Below are positions 47,824-60,699 of a DNA stretch of 64,000 nucleotides, piece after piece. Under the pieces are notes generated by a model. That model was not told where the DNA came from, did no database searches, and saw only the letters and a program-made list of their open reading frames with translations. The translations under genes and the position numbers were made by a program. Position 1 is the first letter of the stretch. The number at the start of each line of letters is the position of its first letter. Source of the stretch: Parasponia andersonii (lineage: Eukaryota > Streptophyta > Magnoliopsida > Rosales > Cannabaceae); contig JXTB01000317.1 in assembly GCA_002914805.1 (NCBI GenBank), positions 332,412 to 396,411 of the forward strand, read 5' to 3'.

Positions 47824-50100
47824 ATAGGGAGAAGTCTAGCCTTTGTAGGAGTAGGAACAAGTGGCCTTGTAGGTTGCAAGTATGTTGTAGAAAAAGGGTT
47901 TAATTCGATTGTGTTCGAGGCAGAAGAAGGTGTAGGAGGGCTTTGGAATCACACCATAGAGTCCACCAAGCTCCAAAATGCCAAACAAAGTTATCAATTC
48001 TTAGATTTCCCTTGGCCTTCTTCAGTAGAAGAAGTTTTTCCTAGTCACAATCAAGTGTTGGAGAATATTCAGTCTTATGCTCAACACTTTGATCTCTTTC
48101 GTTACATAAAGTTCAACGCCAAAGGATTATGTTAGTGGAAAGTCCTATGAAGAGATGGAGACATGGGATTTGTGGGATGGAACAGGCAAGCCATTTGAGT
48201 CCAATGGAAAATAGCATTTTCTGGTGGAAGATACCAAAAGCTGCTCAACAGAAGTATATGTCTTTTAGCCTTTAGGTAGATGCTAAATCAATATATGAAG
48301 GTAATATGTAAAAGGGGTTCCTAAGCATATATTGGACAACAGGCTTTTTCAACTTGTTTATTCATGACATAACCATTAAAAACAAATACATAAGTTACTT
48401 TTTGAGCTTTTAGATTGTGTGTGGCCATATATTAATTCCAATCTACCCTGTGCTTGTGATTTTTCGTTTTTTAATATTTTGTCTTCTCTTTAGTCAGGCC
48501 ACCAATTTGAGTTTGTGATCTTATATATTGTGAGGTTTAGTGGAGTTCCAAACATCCCAGAATTCCCTCCAAATCAAGGCCCTGAGGTGTTTGATGGTAA
48601 GATGATGCATTCCATGGACTACTCAGCTATAGATAATGGCATGGCTGCTAAATTGATCATAAGAAAGAGAGTTGCCATTATTGGTTCTCAAAAATCTGCA
48701 GTGGATATAGCAACAGAATGTGCAAATGCAAATGATAAATGAAGAAATAGATATATCTTATTCAAATGCTTATGCGTTTCAAGAAATCTTAATAGTTTCT
48801 TCATGAGAATACTTTGTGCCAAACAACACTCCATGTTTAAAGTAGCCCTGACTGTTCTCAAGGCTACATGAGAATTTTTATCTGTATCATGGACCCGAGA
48901 ATATAACCTAGTACACTGGTACTCAATGTAAGGCATTTTCATTTTGAGAATTCACGTATATATAACTTGTCAAATCTTAGAAAGAGTACTTTTCATTTTC
49001 CTTATTATTTCTGTTCTTTTGAAACAGGAGTGGAATATCCCTGCGGCATGATTCTAAGGACTGTCCGTTGGCTGCTCCCTAGTGCCAATTATAGGGTATC
49101 AATTTTGGTCTCTTGTACTTCGCTCGCTTTGCAGGGCTTTTGGTTCTCAAGCCTGGTGAAACATTCCTTCTCATCATTTTTGCCACTTTGCTTTCAACCT
49201 TGGTAACTTATATCAACTATTCATGAATTAACGCATAACTAAAATCAACTAATAACAATTTTGAAGCTAAATTCTCATCTTTTTCAGAGATGAGTGGTCT
49301 CAAAATTTTCTGAGAGCTACCTTAGATGGAAACTCCCATTGAAAAAGTATGGTATAGTACCCAAAACAGCTTTCTTCAGGATATTTCCTCGTGTCAAGTG
49401 GCAATGCTGCCTGAAAACTTCTATGAAAAAATCAAACAAGGAAGCATCGTCTTAAAGAAATCTCAGAACTTAAGCTTCTGCAGAGAAAGTTTGATCATGG
49501 ATGGAGAATTTCAGCCATTAGAAACATATATTATGATTCTAGCCACAGGGTACAGAAGTGACCAAACGCTAAAGAATATGTTTAGTTCTTCAATCTTCCA
49601 AACCATATTATTGGATCACATTCCTCAATGGTCCCTCTCTATAGGTGAATATTAAAACTCATATTTCTCCTTATTCTTTGATAATTTTATCCATGTTAAA
49701 CTTTGTCGCCATATTTATACGCCCTTAATTATTAACTTCTGCAGGCAGATAATTCATCCAAGAATATCACAACTAGCAATAATAGGATATGCAGAAGGTT
49801 TCTCCAATTTGGTTACCTCTGAGATAAGATATCAATGGCTGGTATATTTCCTTGGTGGGACCTTTGAATTGCTTAGCATAAGTGCGATGGAGAAAGATGT
49901 GATAATGTGGGAAAATAACATGAAACTATTACAGCGGAAAATATGTTAGGAGATCATGTATTAAGAGTTTCAATATATAGTATAATGACCACTTGTTGAA
50001 AGATATGGAATCTAAAACTAGAAGAAAGAAGGGAATTTTAGCTTAATTTTTTCAGCCATATGGGCCAGCAGATTATGCAGTTCTAGGACCCTATAACTAG
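47824..50100 (+). pseudogene. Tandem FMO1-like pseudogene
   Basis: All five exons of the neighbouring FMO are recognisable, but lesions are numerous. The start ATG has become ATA (47824-47826). About 11 bp are deleted near 48130, giving NAKGLC and a stop. A Trp codon is TAG at 48212. The exon-2 donor GTAAG has become ATAAA at 48735. A net 7-bp loss in exon 3 shifts the frame near 49100. TGA replaces Trp at 49291. One base is missing near 49365. Exon 5 ends in several stops, including TAA for Glu near 50044. Exons are about 47824-48252, 48494-48734, 49027-49203, 49288-49644 and 49745-50100. The GVGTSG FAD motif and the TTTGATGGTAAGATGATGCAT signature region persist. The introns are short, close to the ancestral plan. 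Confidence 0.92.
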
Positions 50101-50639
50101 TTGGCATTTAAAAAAGCAAATAACAATTCTTGAGCAAACAATCCACACATGTTTTTCCTTTTGAAACACCATGATTTTGTGGTACTTGGTTTACTTAGTT
50201 ATCCCTTTGTTTGGTCAAATATTTTTTGAAAAGTGTATATTACAAAAAATAAGTAAAAATAAAATTAAAAGAAAGTAACACCTCATTCAGAGAGATACAT
50301 AAGCTAAGGAGGGAGAGTGAAGAAGAATGGGAAGATTATGATCTTATTGTGTTTTTCATGAGAGGAATATAATAATGAGAAATTTAAAATGTGGCTGAGA
50401 TTGATGGTTTAAAATTTATAGTCTAATTTATTTTATTGTAAAATCTTTTCTACCATATATCCATCTTACCCTAGTCTATCAACTAGTTCTCTTTTTCTTC
50501 CATCACAACACTGTCAACTATAACAATGGGGTAAGTGGTTTATCTAGTCTGTATAATATGATAGTTTGGGTAAATGGATAGTAATATATGAAGTCCTAGT
50601 ATTACATAAGAATTATGTATGCATAATTATTATCTAGGA
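50101..50639. other. Intergenic DNA, nothing recognised
   Basis: AT-rich; no supported feature. Confidence 0.5.
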
Positions 50640-51330
50640 ATAAAAAGTTGCCCACCCTTTTTTTTCTTTGAAGGAAAAAGTGTCCTTTTCATTCAATAGA
50701 TTTGAAATCGTCCAGAACTAGGGACGAGATAAATAAAGGATACATCAACCCAATAAGAATCAATGGGTAAAGAAAAAGCCTTACTCGCTAGTACATAGTC
50801 CACTCTATTTCCTGTCCTAGGAACAAAATAACACGAACCACAACTAGCTAAAGTAAATAAAGACTAAATATAATCAAAGATGAAAACATTAGGACTTTGG
50901 GTAAATTTAACTTAATACTATTAACCTCAATTAAAGCATCACTCTCTACTATCGAGATAGGAATCCCCCAAAGCCGGAGAGACGTAGAGGCAATGAACTA
51001 GAAGCCAGATTAGAGAGATTATGGTCCATAAGCAACTGATAATCGCTCTTTACTGTATAATCACTATTACACTCATAATGCCAACACACAGAGTCCTCTC
51101 TTTCTATCATATTAAGAGGAATAGATGAAATAAATTCACAATCAAGGGGAATGAAAGTTTGCCTTATTGCACTGAAATTCCAACACCCAGAAGAGGCTAT
51201 CAAATCCTTAACTCTAAGATTCAGAACTGTTGGCGTTGAGATAGAACGAAAAGATTTTGGCCACAGGATCTACGGATCAAAAAAAACACGAATTTTGTCT
51301 CCATTTCCCAATCTCTAGCAGATACCCTTG
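50640..51330 (-). mobile_element. Second LINE remnant
   Basis: The minus-strand frame 51203-50949 reads SSGCWNFSAIRQTFIPLDCEFISSIPLN ... DSVCWHYECNSDYTVKSDYQLL. This is the conserved stretch between the reverse transcriptase and the zf-RVT domain of plant LINEs (pattern W..LI...F...D...I..IPL....D...W....G.YTVKSGY). The segment ends toward 50660 in T-rich DNA that may be its poly-A tail. Only a short 3' piece is left. Confidence 0.7.
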
Positions 51331-52928
51331 GTTATATAGCTTCTAAAAGTTGCCCGGCTTGGCATCTAAACTACTTTTTGCGGCATTTGATTTATAATTA
51401 TAAGTTGAGAGTGTTAACAAGACTCTTTTCATTCTATTTTTCTCCAATGTCTCCTTATTTATACTCTTCCTTCTTTCCATCTGTCATTGCAGGTGAACTC
51501 CTACAATAATTTGAAATATTATTTAAATGTACATGCTCATAAAAAAGAGTAAAAAAAAAAAGATGATACTAGTAGCATTTCTTAATTTTATATTTATAGA
51601 ATGCTAGTTATATTATTTAATACGTGGATTCTAATAATAATAAAATAAATAAAAAGTAAAAAAAAACTAAGAAAAAAAATGAAATTAGTTAGCCATCTTT
51701 ATAAGTTTATAATAAGATTCTTCAAAATGAACGCAAAGTACTAAATCACTTTTTTTTCCACTCTTATATTTAATTTGGGATAATTGTCAAAAAAAAATAC
51801 CCTAAAATATGATATTTTTGTAATTTTAACTATATTTTTTAGTTTGTATAAATTTATGCCTCTATATTTCTTTACAAATTTATATATTCTATGTATAGAT
51901 TAAGTGATTTATGTTAATTATTGTGAATTATTTTTAACAATTATTTTGTGTTAGTCATCGTAAATAATATAATCTCAATTCAGATTTGTATTTAGTGAGA
52001 AATTTATTAATCAATTTGTATACAAAAAATATAACTTTACAGAGATTTGAAATAGTTAAATTTGCAAAAAGGATTGAACATTTATTTAAATAGTCACTGC
52101 CTAACAAAGTCTTTAAGTTAATATTGGTGCCACAACCATGCTTTTAGAGGGTTAATAATAGTAATAGCCTGTGAATTATATTTATTATACTATTTTTGCT
52201 ATCAAATTTTTAACTTATATAGTAGTGACTCTTGAATTATCGAATTATTACTCAATGACCCATTTGTCATAGATTATTAGTTTTATTACAAAAAATAGTT
52301 ATGAACAAAACGTATAATTAAGCATTATTTATTTTTATGAGTCAAAATCTCGTTCTCGGTCATAATTATCAACTCTACACTTTGCACATGATTCATTTAT
52401 ATTAAAAATTTAATAATTTCTGGAAAAAAAAATGTCCTGCAATAATTGTATAAATTTTGGTAATCTATTATGTAAATTAAATATTCAAAAGTTTCTTATT
52501 GACTATAGTTGTCAAACTCTATATTTTATAATGATTTATTTTTGTTAACAGTTTGTAAAAACTAGGAAAATAGGTAATTGTTACGACCATTGCGTAATTT
52601 AGAGATTATTATTATATAAATTAAAAATTATAAAAAAATATAATGACTATAATTGAGAAGCAATTATTATTCTTAATTTTTTGTTCCCCTTTCTTCTGGG
52701 GATATTGTTAACCATTTTTTAAATCCAATAAATTATAACCCGCCAATTTGATGTAGGGTCGGTAAACACGTAGTCTCCCAACTCCGCGACCACACGATGA
52801 GCCATGAACCAGAATGAGCACGATCAACGTAAATGGAGTATTTACCAAATACCCAAATCCAAAGTAAAAGTATACATAACATATGCACAAAACCCAGAAT
52901 AACAGAGGAGACAGAAGAGTCGATTTTC
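51331..52928. other. AT-rich intergenic DNA upstream of the methyltransferase gene
   Basis: No coding exon or repeat boundaries recognised; includes the presumed promoter of the gene starting at 52929. Open frames on the minus strand near 52708-52969 are shadows without domains. Confidence 0.45.
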
Positions 52929-55900
52929 ATGGCGATCGCTTCTGCGTCTCTCAAACCCACTCTCCACAAACGTTTATTATCCCCAAAACACCCTCAACTT
53001 TATCCAAATTCCCATCTGGGTCCTCTTCTACGCCACTCCTCCGCCGGGTTCCGCTTCTCCGCCATTCGTGCGAGCTCCGCCGTTACTATGCAACCGGTAT
53101 TGCTTTTGCTTTTCCCTCACGCTCACTTATTTTTCTTGTATTTAAAGAGTCAATATTGATGTATTTTCAGGAGTCAAACGTCGAGAAAAGTCAAACATCC
53201 CAAGTCCCTGAGGTTTTTGCTTGCCCTGTATGCTATGAACCTCTGATACGAAAAGGCCCTACGGGTATTAATTTGTAAGTTTTGAATCGAATTGTGAAAT
53301 GGGTTTTGTGTTTTTGTTTAAAATTTTGTTTTCTATGGAGTTTGGGGGATTTAATTAGGTTGGTTTTTTTTAAAATGGAGAAATTTATTGCAGGGGGGCA
53401 ATATACAGGTCTGGATTTAAGTGCAAGAAATGCGACAAATCGTATTCGAGCAAAGACGTGTACTTGGACTTGACTCTATCTGCTGGGTTGAGAAGCTACA
53501 CTGAGGTGAAACCAGCTGGGACTGAGTTGTTCCGGTAATCACTTATTTTGTTTCTCTTTTTACCAAGATATCATCATCTCTTGTTGAATTTTGATAAATT
53601 AGTTGTGAATTCAAGTTGTGAAATCATATGCAAATTACTTGTCAAGTTAAGAAGAGTTTGAATTTTCAAGTTAAGAAGAGTTCGAATTTTCAGTTAAAGT
53701 ATGGGTCTCCATATAGCCAAAGATTGGCGCTGTGGGGTCCCATTATGAAGAGGTATTGCCCAATAAGCTTTGAACGATTTGATGGCTTCTTGACATAAAT
53801 TTCAACTCTTTGTTTAGCTCAAGAGTAGTATGCTATGAGTCGAACCACAGATAAGATGTTTGAAATGTTTTAGAAGGGAATGTACTCATTTATCTTGCGT
53901 TTGTTTTTTCTGAATTCATTAGGAGTCCGCTTGTTTCATTCTTATATGAAAGAGGGTGGCGTCAGAATTTTAACCGAAGCGGTTTTCCTGGTCCTGATGA
54001 AGAGGTGAGAATTCCTTGGGAACTTTTGTATGGCTTAAATGCCCCCAATACTGGTACAAAGTAATTGAAGGAGGTCTTTTGTAATTTGCTTCAATGCCCC
54101 TACGGTGGTTGTGTTTTGGGTGTACATTGTATCAATGAGTAACGCAAATAGAAGTAATCTTAAGCCTGCTTCTTTCCTTTAAGTTATGCAGCTTCACTTC
54201 CAAAATCCATACTGCATAGCTCGTTGTTATGCTATATGCGCTTTCGTATTTATTTTTCTATTGCTAACAAGATGTTTTCACATCCATGCAGTTTAAAGTG
54301 GCACAGGACTACTTTAAATCTGCTGAAGGTGGTCTTCTCGTAGATGTTAGCTGTGGGAGTGGTTTATTTTCCAGAAAGTTTGCCAAATCGGGGACCTATT
54401 CTGCAGTGATTGCACTTGACTTTTCTGAGAATATGCTGCGTCAGTGTTATGAGTTCATTAAGAGAGATGGGACACTTTTAGACACGTAAGTTTCTGTGCC
54501 TTTCTTAGGTTATTGGAGTTAACAGCAGCTTTAACAATAAACTGCTATGTGATCCTTTTCTGGAGTTTCAGTGAAAGGGAAAAAGAGGTTTATGCTGATC
54601 GATGCATAGTTGAAAATGTGCAGTAATCTTGCTCTTGTGAGAGCAGATGTTTCCAGGCTTCCCTTCTCCTCAGGTTCAGTATATGCTGTTCATGCTGGTG
54701 CCGCTTTGCATTGCTGGCCTTCTCCATCAAATGCTGTGAGCATTATTTCGTCCAGTTTTTTATTTTTTTTCGTTTAAGTCGACTAGGGTTTATTGTTTAA
54801 GGCTGTCCAGAATGACCAGCTCTGGTCTATGGACAGCCAAAATCCTGTCTGATTATGGAAAAGGGCATATACTTTTATCTTGTTTTTTACTTCAAAACCA
54901 ACATAATCTAATTTTATTACTTGCATGTATGTCCTGTTTTCCCCTGAAAGAAAAAATTCATGCGTGGGTGAAAGATACTTATGCCATGTCTCCCTTATTG
55001 ATCCAATCTTTTCGTTTGGCCAGTTTCTTGAAGCTAACCTTTTGAGATAATCTTGACTAATGAGTTTAAACTAATGGGAACTTTTCATGTCTAGCATTTG
55101 TCACTCTCCTAGATATCGAATTTTTCCAAGTTACAAGTTTGTTGGCTTGGGTCCATAGACCATACCCTTTCCAAAGCATCATCCGCAACTCAAAATTCCT
55201 ACTCAATTCAATTGGCGACCATCCTTAAATAATTTTGATTTGTGTGTGGGATTGGGGTAATTCATGTGCCCAACTAATGTTTGGCTGCTCAATTGTGTTT
55301 GCACCTTAATACCTTATTGCTAATAAAGTAACGTATATAGAGTAATTCTAGTTGTGATAAGTGGTCCTAGCAAAATAGTTGTATAACTGAGCAATTACTG
55401 CAGCAAACAGCAATTTCTTTCCAGTTACCATGAAATTATGTGTCTTGCCTCAATGCAGACACTAGTAAGATTAACCACAATGGTTCAAGTTTGAATATTG
55501 CATTTCTTGGTGCTGGAATAAATTTTGGTTTAGCTTTGACATGGTCCAGCATTTTGACACGAAATAGATGCTTGTTAAGCCCCTTTCTTGATTGCTTTCA
55601 CACCTAATAGTGGGATTCTGAATCATGTTCATCGAAAATATCGTAATTTCCATGCCTTCTTTGTATCATAGAATACGTGTATACAATATCTGCTTTTCAA
55701 TTAATGGGACAACCACTCATTCATATGTCAGGTTGCTGAAATAACTCGTATATTACGGAGTGGTGGAATCTTTGTTGGAACCACTTTTCTGAGATACACT
55801 TCGTCTACCCCCCAAATACTAAGGCCTCTCCGGCAGGTAATATCCATTCTGATGCAACACCATATAAATTATGATATTTATGATTCTTTCTGGGCTGGTG

Positions 55901-57137
55901 TATGACTTATTCCATCAAGACTGTTCACTGAAATAATGTAAACATTTGTGCGTTGCCCCTGAAATTGAGTGTTCATTTATCTGATTGACTCTATCACTGT
56001 TCTGGCTCGTTCATTCCAAGGTCAAGTTTGGTAGGAGAGAGAAAAGATAGGGAGGAATGAGAAGTACTTAAGTTAGGGAAGGGAAGTGGAGAGGAAAGGG
56101 AAGACTTTTCTACTGTCGTGTTTGGTATGAGAGGAAGGAGAGAAGACCTAAATCACTCTCTTGTTTGCTACAAAATTAAAAGAAGAGGTAAAGGAAAGAT
56201 TTTATTTGTACAATAACAATTTTATCGATAATTAATATTACTGTGTACTGTATGGTAATTTTATTCGGGTTTAAATTGTAATGTTTTTTTATAATAGATT
56301 CCTTCCTCTCCCTTCCAGAGTCTTTCCAATCTTGGAAGGATGCAAATTATGGCTTTATCATTGATTTCAAACCCCTAGCCCTATCCACTCCCTCCTTTAA
56401 TCTGTTCTAAACAACCATAAATGTCAAAATCTACCTACTAATCCCCCACCCTTCTCCACCCATCCACTTCACCATCCTACCAAACACAGCTAAGAGTAGC
56501 TCTAGTGATGGCATTATTTGTCCAAACCAGAAGGTTAGTGTTTTTCTAAGGAATCTGAATCTAAACTTGAATTTAGTTCCTCAACTAAATTTTACTCCTT
56601 TAATAATTCGAATTTTACATGATTTCTATTTAGTCCTTAATTATCTGTGGCAATTGTTATCTCATTTATGGGGTCCGCTTATGTGGATTTGAAGCTTGAA
56701 TTGTTGCTTATTTGTATTGTGAAATTGTATTATTTACTCTGTTTGGATAGCCATATGAGCAACATTCCACAGTTATCCTTCTTTTTTCCATTGTGACTTT
56801 GTGAAAGTTGAGCTAAAGCTACCGTGACATTTGAGCTACAAGTAAGGATTGAAGTCAAAGACTACCCAGCACTTGCTGGCGGCATCTAGCTCCTCATTAT
56901 GTCTATTTCTGCAGTCATTGGATAATAGAATCCTGTTAAGGGTATTTTCACCTGCTTATATTCCATCAAGAATCAAGATAAATTCTAAGATATTTATTTG
57001 TATGGCAGAGGGTACTCCAGAACTACAACTATTTAACAGAAGAAGAGATTGAAGACTTGTGCACATCATGTGGTCTTACCAACTATTCAAGCAAAGTTCA
57101 GCAGTCTTTCATCATGTTTTCAGCTCAGAAACCTTAA
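52929..57137 (+). CDS. Chloroplast methyltransferase, At1g78140/At2g41040 type
   Basis: Eight exons: 52929-53096, 53171-53274, 53394-53534, 53923-54004, 54292-54485, 54624-54735, 55732-55836 and 57009-57137. All GT..AG junctions keep one frame, giving 344 residues (family about 350). The first 55 residues (MAIASASLKPTLHKRLL...) look like a transit peptide. A zinc-ribbon-like CPVC (74-77) and CKKC (101-104) pair follows. The class I SAM-binding motif is VDVSCGSG (182-189), with the acidic residue D208 ending the next strand, then ENMLRQCYE, LVRADVSRLPF and HAGAALHCWPSPS. This is the plant family of uncharacterised plastid, plastoglobule-associated SAM-dependent methyltransferases (Methyltransf_11). 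The substrate is unknown. Intron 7 carries a MITE-like insertion. No damage is seen. Confidence 0.9.
56020..56495. mobile_element. MITE-like element in methyltransferase intron 7
   Basis: The left end AAGTTTGGTAGGAGAGAG and the right end, as reverse complement TGTGTTTGGTAGGATGGTGA, form inverted repeats. The left arm is purine-rich (GGAGAGGAAAGGG) and the right arm pyrimidine-rich (CCACTCCCTCC), as expected for a foldback element. Target duplication is not clear. Confidence 0.5.
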
Positions 57138-59691
57138 ACCAAGTATCATTAATCCAATTGAATATCATTCCCCCATACTTGGTTTTGTCATATTCCTCTA
57201 TTCATTTGTTGTATTACTTTAGAAACATATTTGAAAACAAAAGTATAAAATATAATAAATATAAGAACCTGAAAAGGTGATGGACCTTGGGCAGATGTAA
57301 AGTACTAGTATTAATTAATGAGAAGTATGTTATTTTATTGTCTGTAATTATGATTGATAATTGTGATTAAACACTAAAACCTATTTCATTAATGGCAGGT
57401 TAACAGCTATTCTAACGGTAGGTTGATTTGATAAATGTGCGAAAGTGGTGGTCGTTGGAGTGGACTGAGATATAGAAATATACAGGAACCAAATCCAGTC
57501 GGTATCTTTTTTTTATTATCTATATATATATATATATCATTTTATTTTATTATGTATTTTTTTATAATAAAAAATAAAAAAATAATATTAATAATTTACA
57601 TTTTTTTTTTATATAATTCATTATTGAATTATTATTAAATGATAATTTAACGAATAAAAAAAATATTTACACGTAGATAAATATATATACGAGTAATCAG
57701 ACCCACAACCATATAATATATTTTTTCAACCAAAAAAAAAAGTTGAGATATTAAATCTGGCCCTGTAATAATTGGCAGGCAGCGGGGTCAAGAATTATCT
57801 GCATTCTGTGTAAACCAACTAGCTCTTGAAAGCCAAAAAAAAATAAAAAATAAAAACTGAAGGCTTGTTAATGTGATGAGCAAAGCAGTTTGATCACCGG
57901 CTCCACACAAACAAAAAAGTTTGGGCCCCACTTGTGGGATATACAGAGGAACGAACCTTTTATTTCTTTTCCTCGTCCAAAAAAAAAAAAAAATCCTTTA
58001 TTTCTTTTTTTGTGAAGACCAATTTTGTAATGACCATGCAATAACTTTGCAAGAGAGACATGTGCCTAATCAATTGGAAACATGTATAACAAATCATTGA
58101 TAGCCAGGACTATCGATTGTTACCAGTTTTATTGTGAAATCCAAATGGGCCACGCCATTCAGTGATGCGTTTTTCATTAGCATCATTTCTCTCAAAGTGG
58201 CCATCCTACAACTAACAAGGTTTTTTTGCACACACTAACTTATGCTGCTACAACTTATCCAACAACTATATATAATTTGTATGGTCATGATCTCCACACT
58301 TTCATCTTAGGAGGGGGAAAGATTCTTTATAGAAAACAAAAAACAGAGAAAATTGTTGTGTTAAAAATAAAATCTATACTAAAGATAAACTCTCCAGCTA
58401 ATGGATTTACAAGGAACTTAGTCGATCACCAATCTCTAGTTTTTGGGGAAAAGGCTATGCACGTGGTCTAGCCCCTTAAAATAAGGGCATCCCTTAACCT
58501 ATACATATAAATAGCCCACTTGTGAAATTCAAATTGGGGAGCTTAAGCCACATCCATTAAAATAAATTTAAGTTTTTTTTATAAAAACAATTAAGATTAA
58601 AAATTAAAAAGAAAAAAAAAATCTTTATTGACACAGCAATGTGGGACTTATCAGAGAGGGCAGAGGGATCCCCTCGTGCGGCTCACTCGCTGACCAACCC
58701 TCTGTTTGTTCTTCTAACCAGTTGCCACGTCACCTTTATGTGCACTTTCTGGGTCTTTGACCGTTGACCAACCTTACTACTTCTATGACAAAAAATGGAA
58801 TATTTGGTCAGTCCAAGGCCAAGACACACTTATCAGGCCTTAGCTTTTGGACCCAGCAAAACGGCAGTACAGATTTTTAGGGTTAGATTTCAAAAATAAA
58901 AGAAAGTCTGGCACTGGCCTTCCCCTCCCCTTGGATCCCTTGCACGTGAGCTTCTTCCTTTACTATAATACCTTTCTACTTTTCATGGCACGTGAGGTTG
59001 GCCAATTCAGAATCGCTCCTTTGAATTTTTTTTTTTTTAACAGCTTTCTTGATTCCTTATTTAAAAAATGAAGGGTTATTTTTGAGAGTTACTTGATTAG
59101 ATAATTAAGTGTACACGTGCATGGTATAATCTTGATGGGTCGGTGCTTTGTAATTTTTTTTTCCTTTCTTTTTATAGTCTCAAAACGTACGTACAAGTTA
59201 TAAACAATTTTTCTTTTTATGTGCCCTATGTATAGGTAGTGAATTTTGAATTCTCGACTTTTCACCACTTTGTATCATATTTACAAAATGTATAATCCTA
59301 AATGAAAACTCTGTATTGATTAGAATCGTCTATCACAATCATCTATTTTTGTAGCTAATTGATTATATTATAGAATCATGTATGTTGCGAGCACAAATCC
59401 TGTAAAATAATTCGAGGTATGGTTTGCAAATTACCGATATTAGATCGGTAGGTCACTTTCAAAAACACACCTTAAATGATATTATAAGACCACAAGTAGT
59501 TTTTTTTAGATTTAAAAAAAACACTAGAAAACATATTAATTGTCACGTTGAAGTTATATATAAACCCTATTGGCATCTTTATTTTAATCCAGGAAAATAG
59601 TTTTGTGAATGACGATTATATAAATGGATATATGGCTTTCCATTTTATGTCGTTCCAATACGCAATATGTATATATTTATATATATTATTA
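57138..59691. other. Gene-free DNA after the methyltransferase
   Basis: AT-rich with homopolymer runs. A less AT-rich block at about 58650-58990 looks promoter-like (see the W-box entry), but no gene follows it in the window. Confidence 0.45.
58755..58769. promoter_or_regulatory. Two adjacent W-box motifs
   Basis: TTTGACCGTTGACCA contains two TTGACC cores five bases apart, the binding motif of WRKY factors. A regulated gene is not identified, so its function is uncertain. Confidence 0.35.
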
Positions 59692-59934
59692 TAGTTCTTA
59701 ATCTAATAGGTATTTATTTATTTATTTATTTATAAATATTTTTTTTTTAATTATTGGATCATAATCTAATGACTATCATAATTTAAATAATTAAAAAAAT
59801 AATAATAAAAATAAATATCTATTATTTAATGATTTTCTCTCTCCAAATCATGAAAAACGTGTCCGATGAATTTTAATATGACAAAATAATACTAGGTAAA
59901 AAGAAAAAAAAATACCTATTCGATTGGTGCCCAT
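59692..59934. mobile_element. MITE of the 'ccaatccaatagg' family, about 240 bp
   Basis: The left end TAGTTCTTAATCTAATAGG and the right end CCTATTCGATTGGTGCCCATA (reverse complement TATGGGCACCAATCGAATAGG) are inverted repeats. The interior has ATTGGATCATAATCTAATGACTAT and ATTTTCTCTCTCC, as in the copies at 1757 and 39018. This uninterrupted copy defines the size of the family. Confidence 0.65.
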
Positions 59935-60025
59935 ATATTATATACAATTTTTTATGACATGCAATTTGTATTATGCGTTTGGTCGTTAAGTTCTAATCTG
60001 TGTTCAAGAGTTAACTGAATTGTAT

Positions 60026-60560
60026 CATTACAAGAAAATGGAACTATAACGACGATATTTATAGTGGCAACACTATATTTATAGCAATGATACTGAGTTG
60101 GTCGTCGCTATTGAAGGTCAATCGTGAAAGGTTGACCAAAATGTTATAGCAAAGACTATAGGGTAACAATTAGCGACGACATGAACTTTTCGTCGCTGTA
60201 GAATGTATTGAAAAATGTGCCTATGTATAGTAACTTATCCGTGGAAAATAGGTGCCTTTTAAGGTATTGTGAAAATATCAAATCCTATAACAATGATATA
60301 TGTCGGCATTAGAGTATTTTAATTTTTTAAAAATTTTGAACAAGAATTAATTAATATAAAAGGTTTTAAAAAAAGAAACTATAGCGACAATAAGTTGTCC
60401 TCGATATAGGTAAACCTGAAAATTTAGATGGGTAATTAGTGACCGCCCAAATTTGACACCAAAAAAAATTAAAACTAAAATGGTGTCATCAAGACTATAA
60501 CGACAACATTTCAGATTTATAACAACGACAAATATTGCCGTTATAAGTCCTGCAACATAA
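60026..60560 (+). mobile_element. CACTA-like transposon end with GCGACGA subterminal repeats
   Basis: CATTACAAGAAAA (60026-60038) is one base from the plant CACTA terminus CACTACAAGAAAA. It is followed by repeated GTCGTCGCTAT and AGCGACGACATGA..TTTTCGTCGCT motifs on both strands down to about 60190, and by diverged ones to 60560 (ATAGCGACAATAAG, ATTGCCGTTATAAG). This is the usual subterminal pattern of CACTA-like elements. The opposite end was not found. Confidence 0.5.
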
Positions 60561-60614
60561 AAACTCACAGATCGACTTTTTCGGCAACTTTTCACCATAT
60601 CTCTTTCTTTCACC

Positions 60615-60640
60615 CCTCTCTCTCTCTCTCTCTCTCTCTA
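60615..60640. repeat. (CT)n microsatellite
   Basis: About 13 CT units; the apparent Arg-Glu-rich open frame on the minus strand here is an artefact of this repeat. Confidence 0.9.
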
Positions 60641-60699
60641 CGCCATCCTCCTTCACCGCCATCCTCCTCCACATAGAGCAATGAGCCATATCATTTTTT

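Noticed and set aside
60347-60689. Minus-strand frames rich in Arg-Glu
   Set aside because: Composed of the CT microsatellite and CACTA-like DNA.
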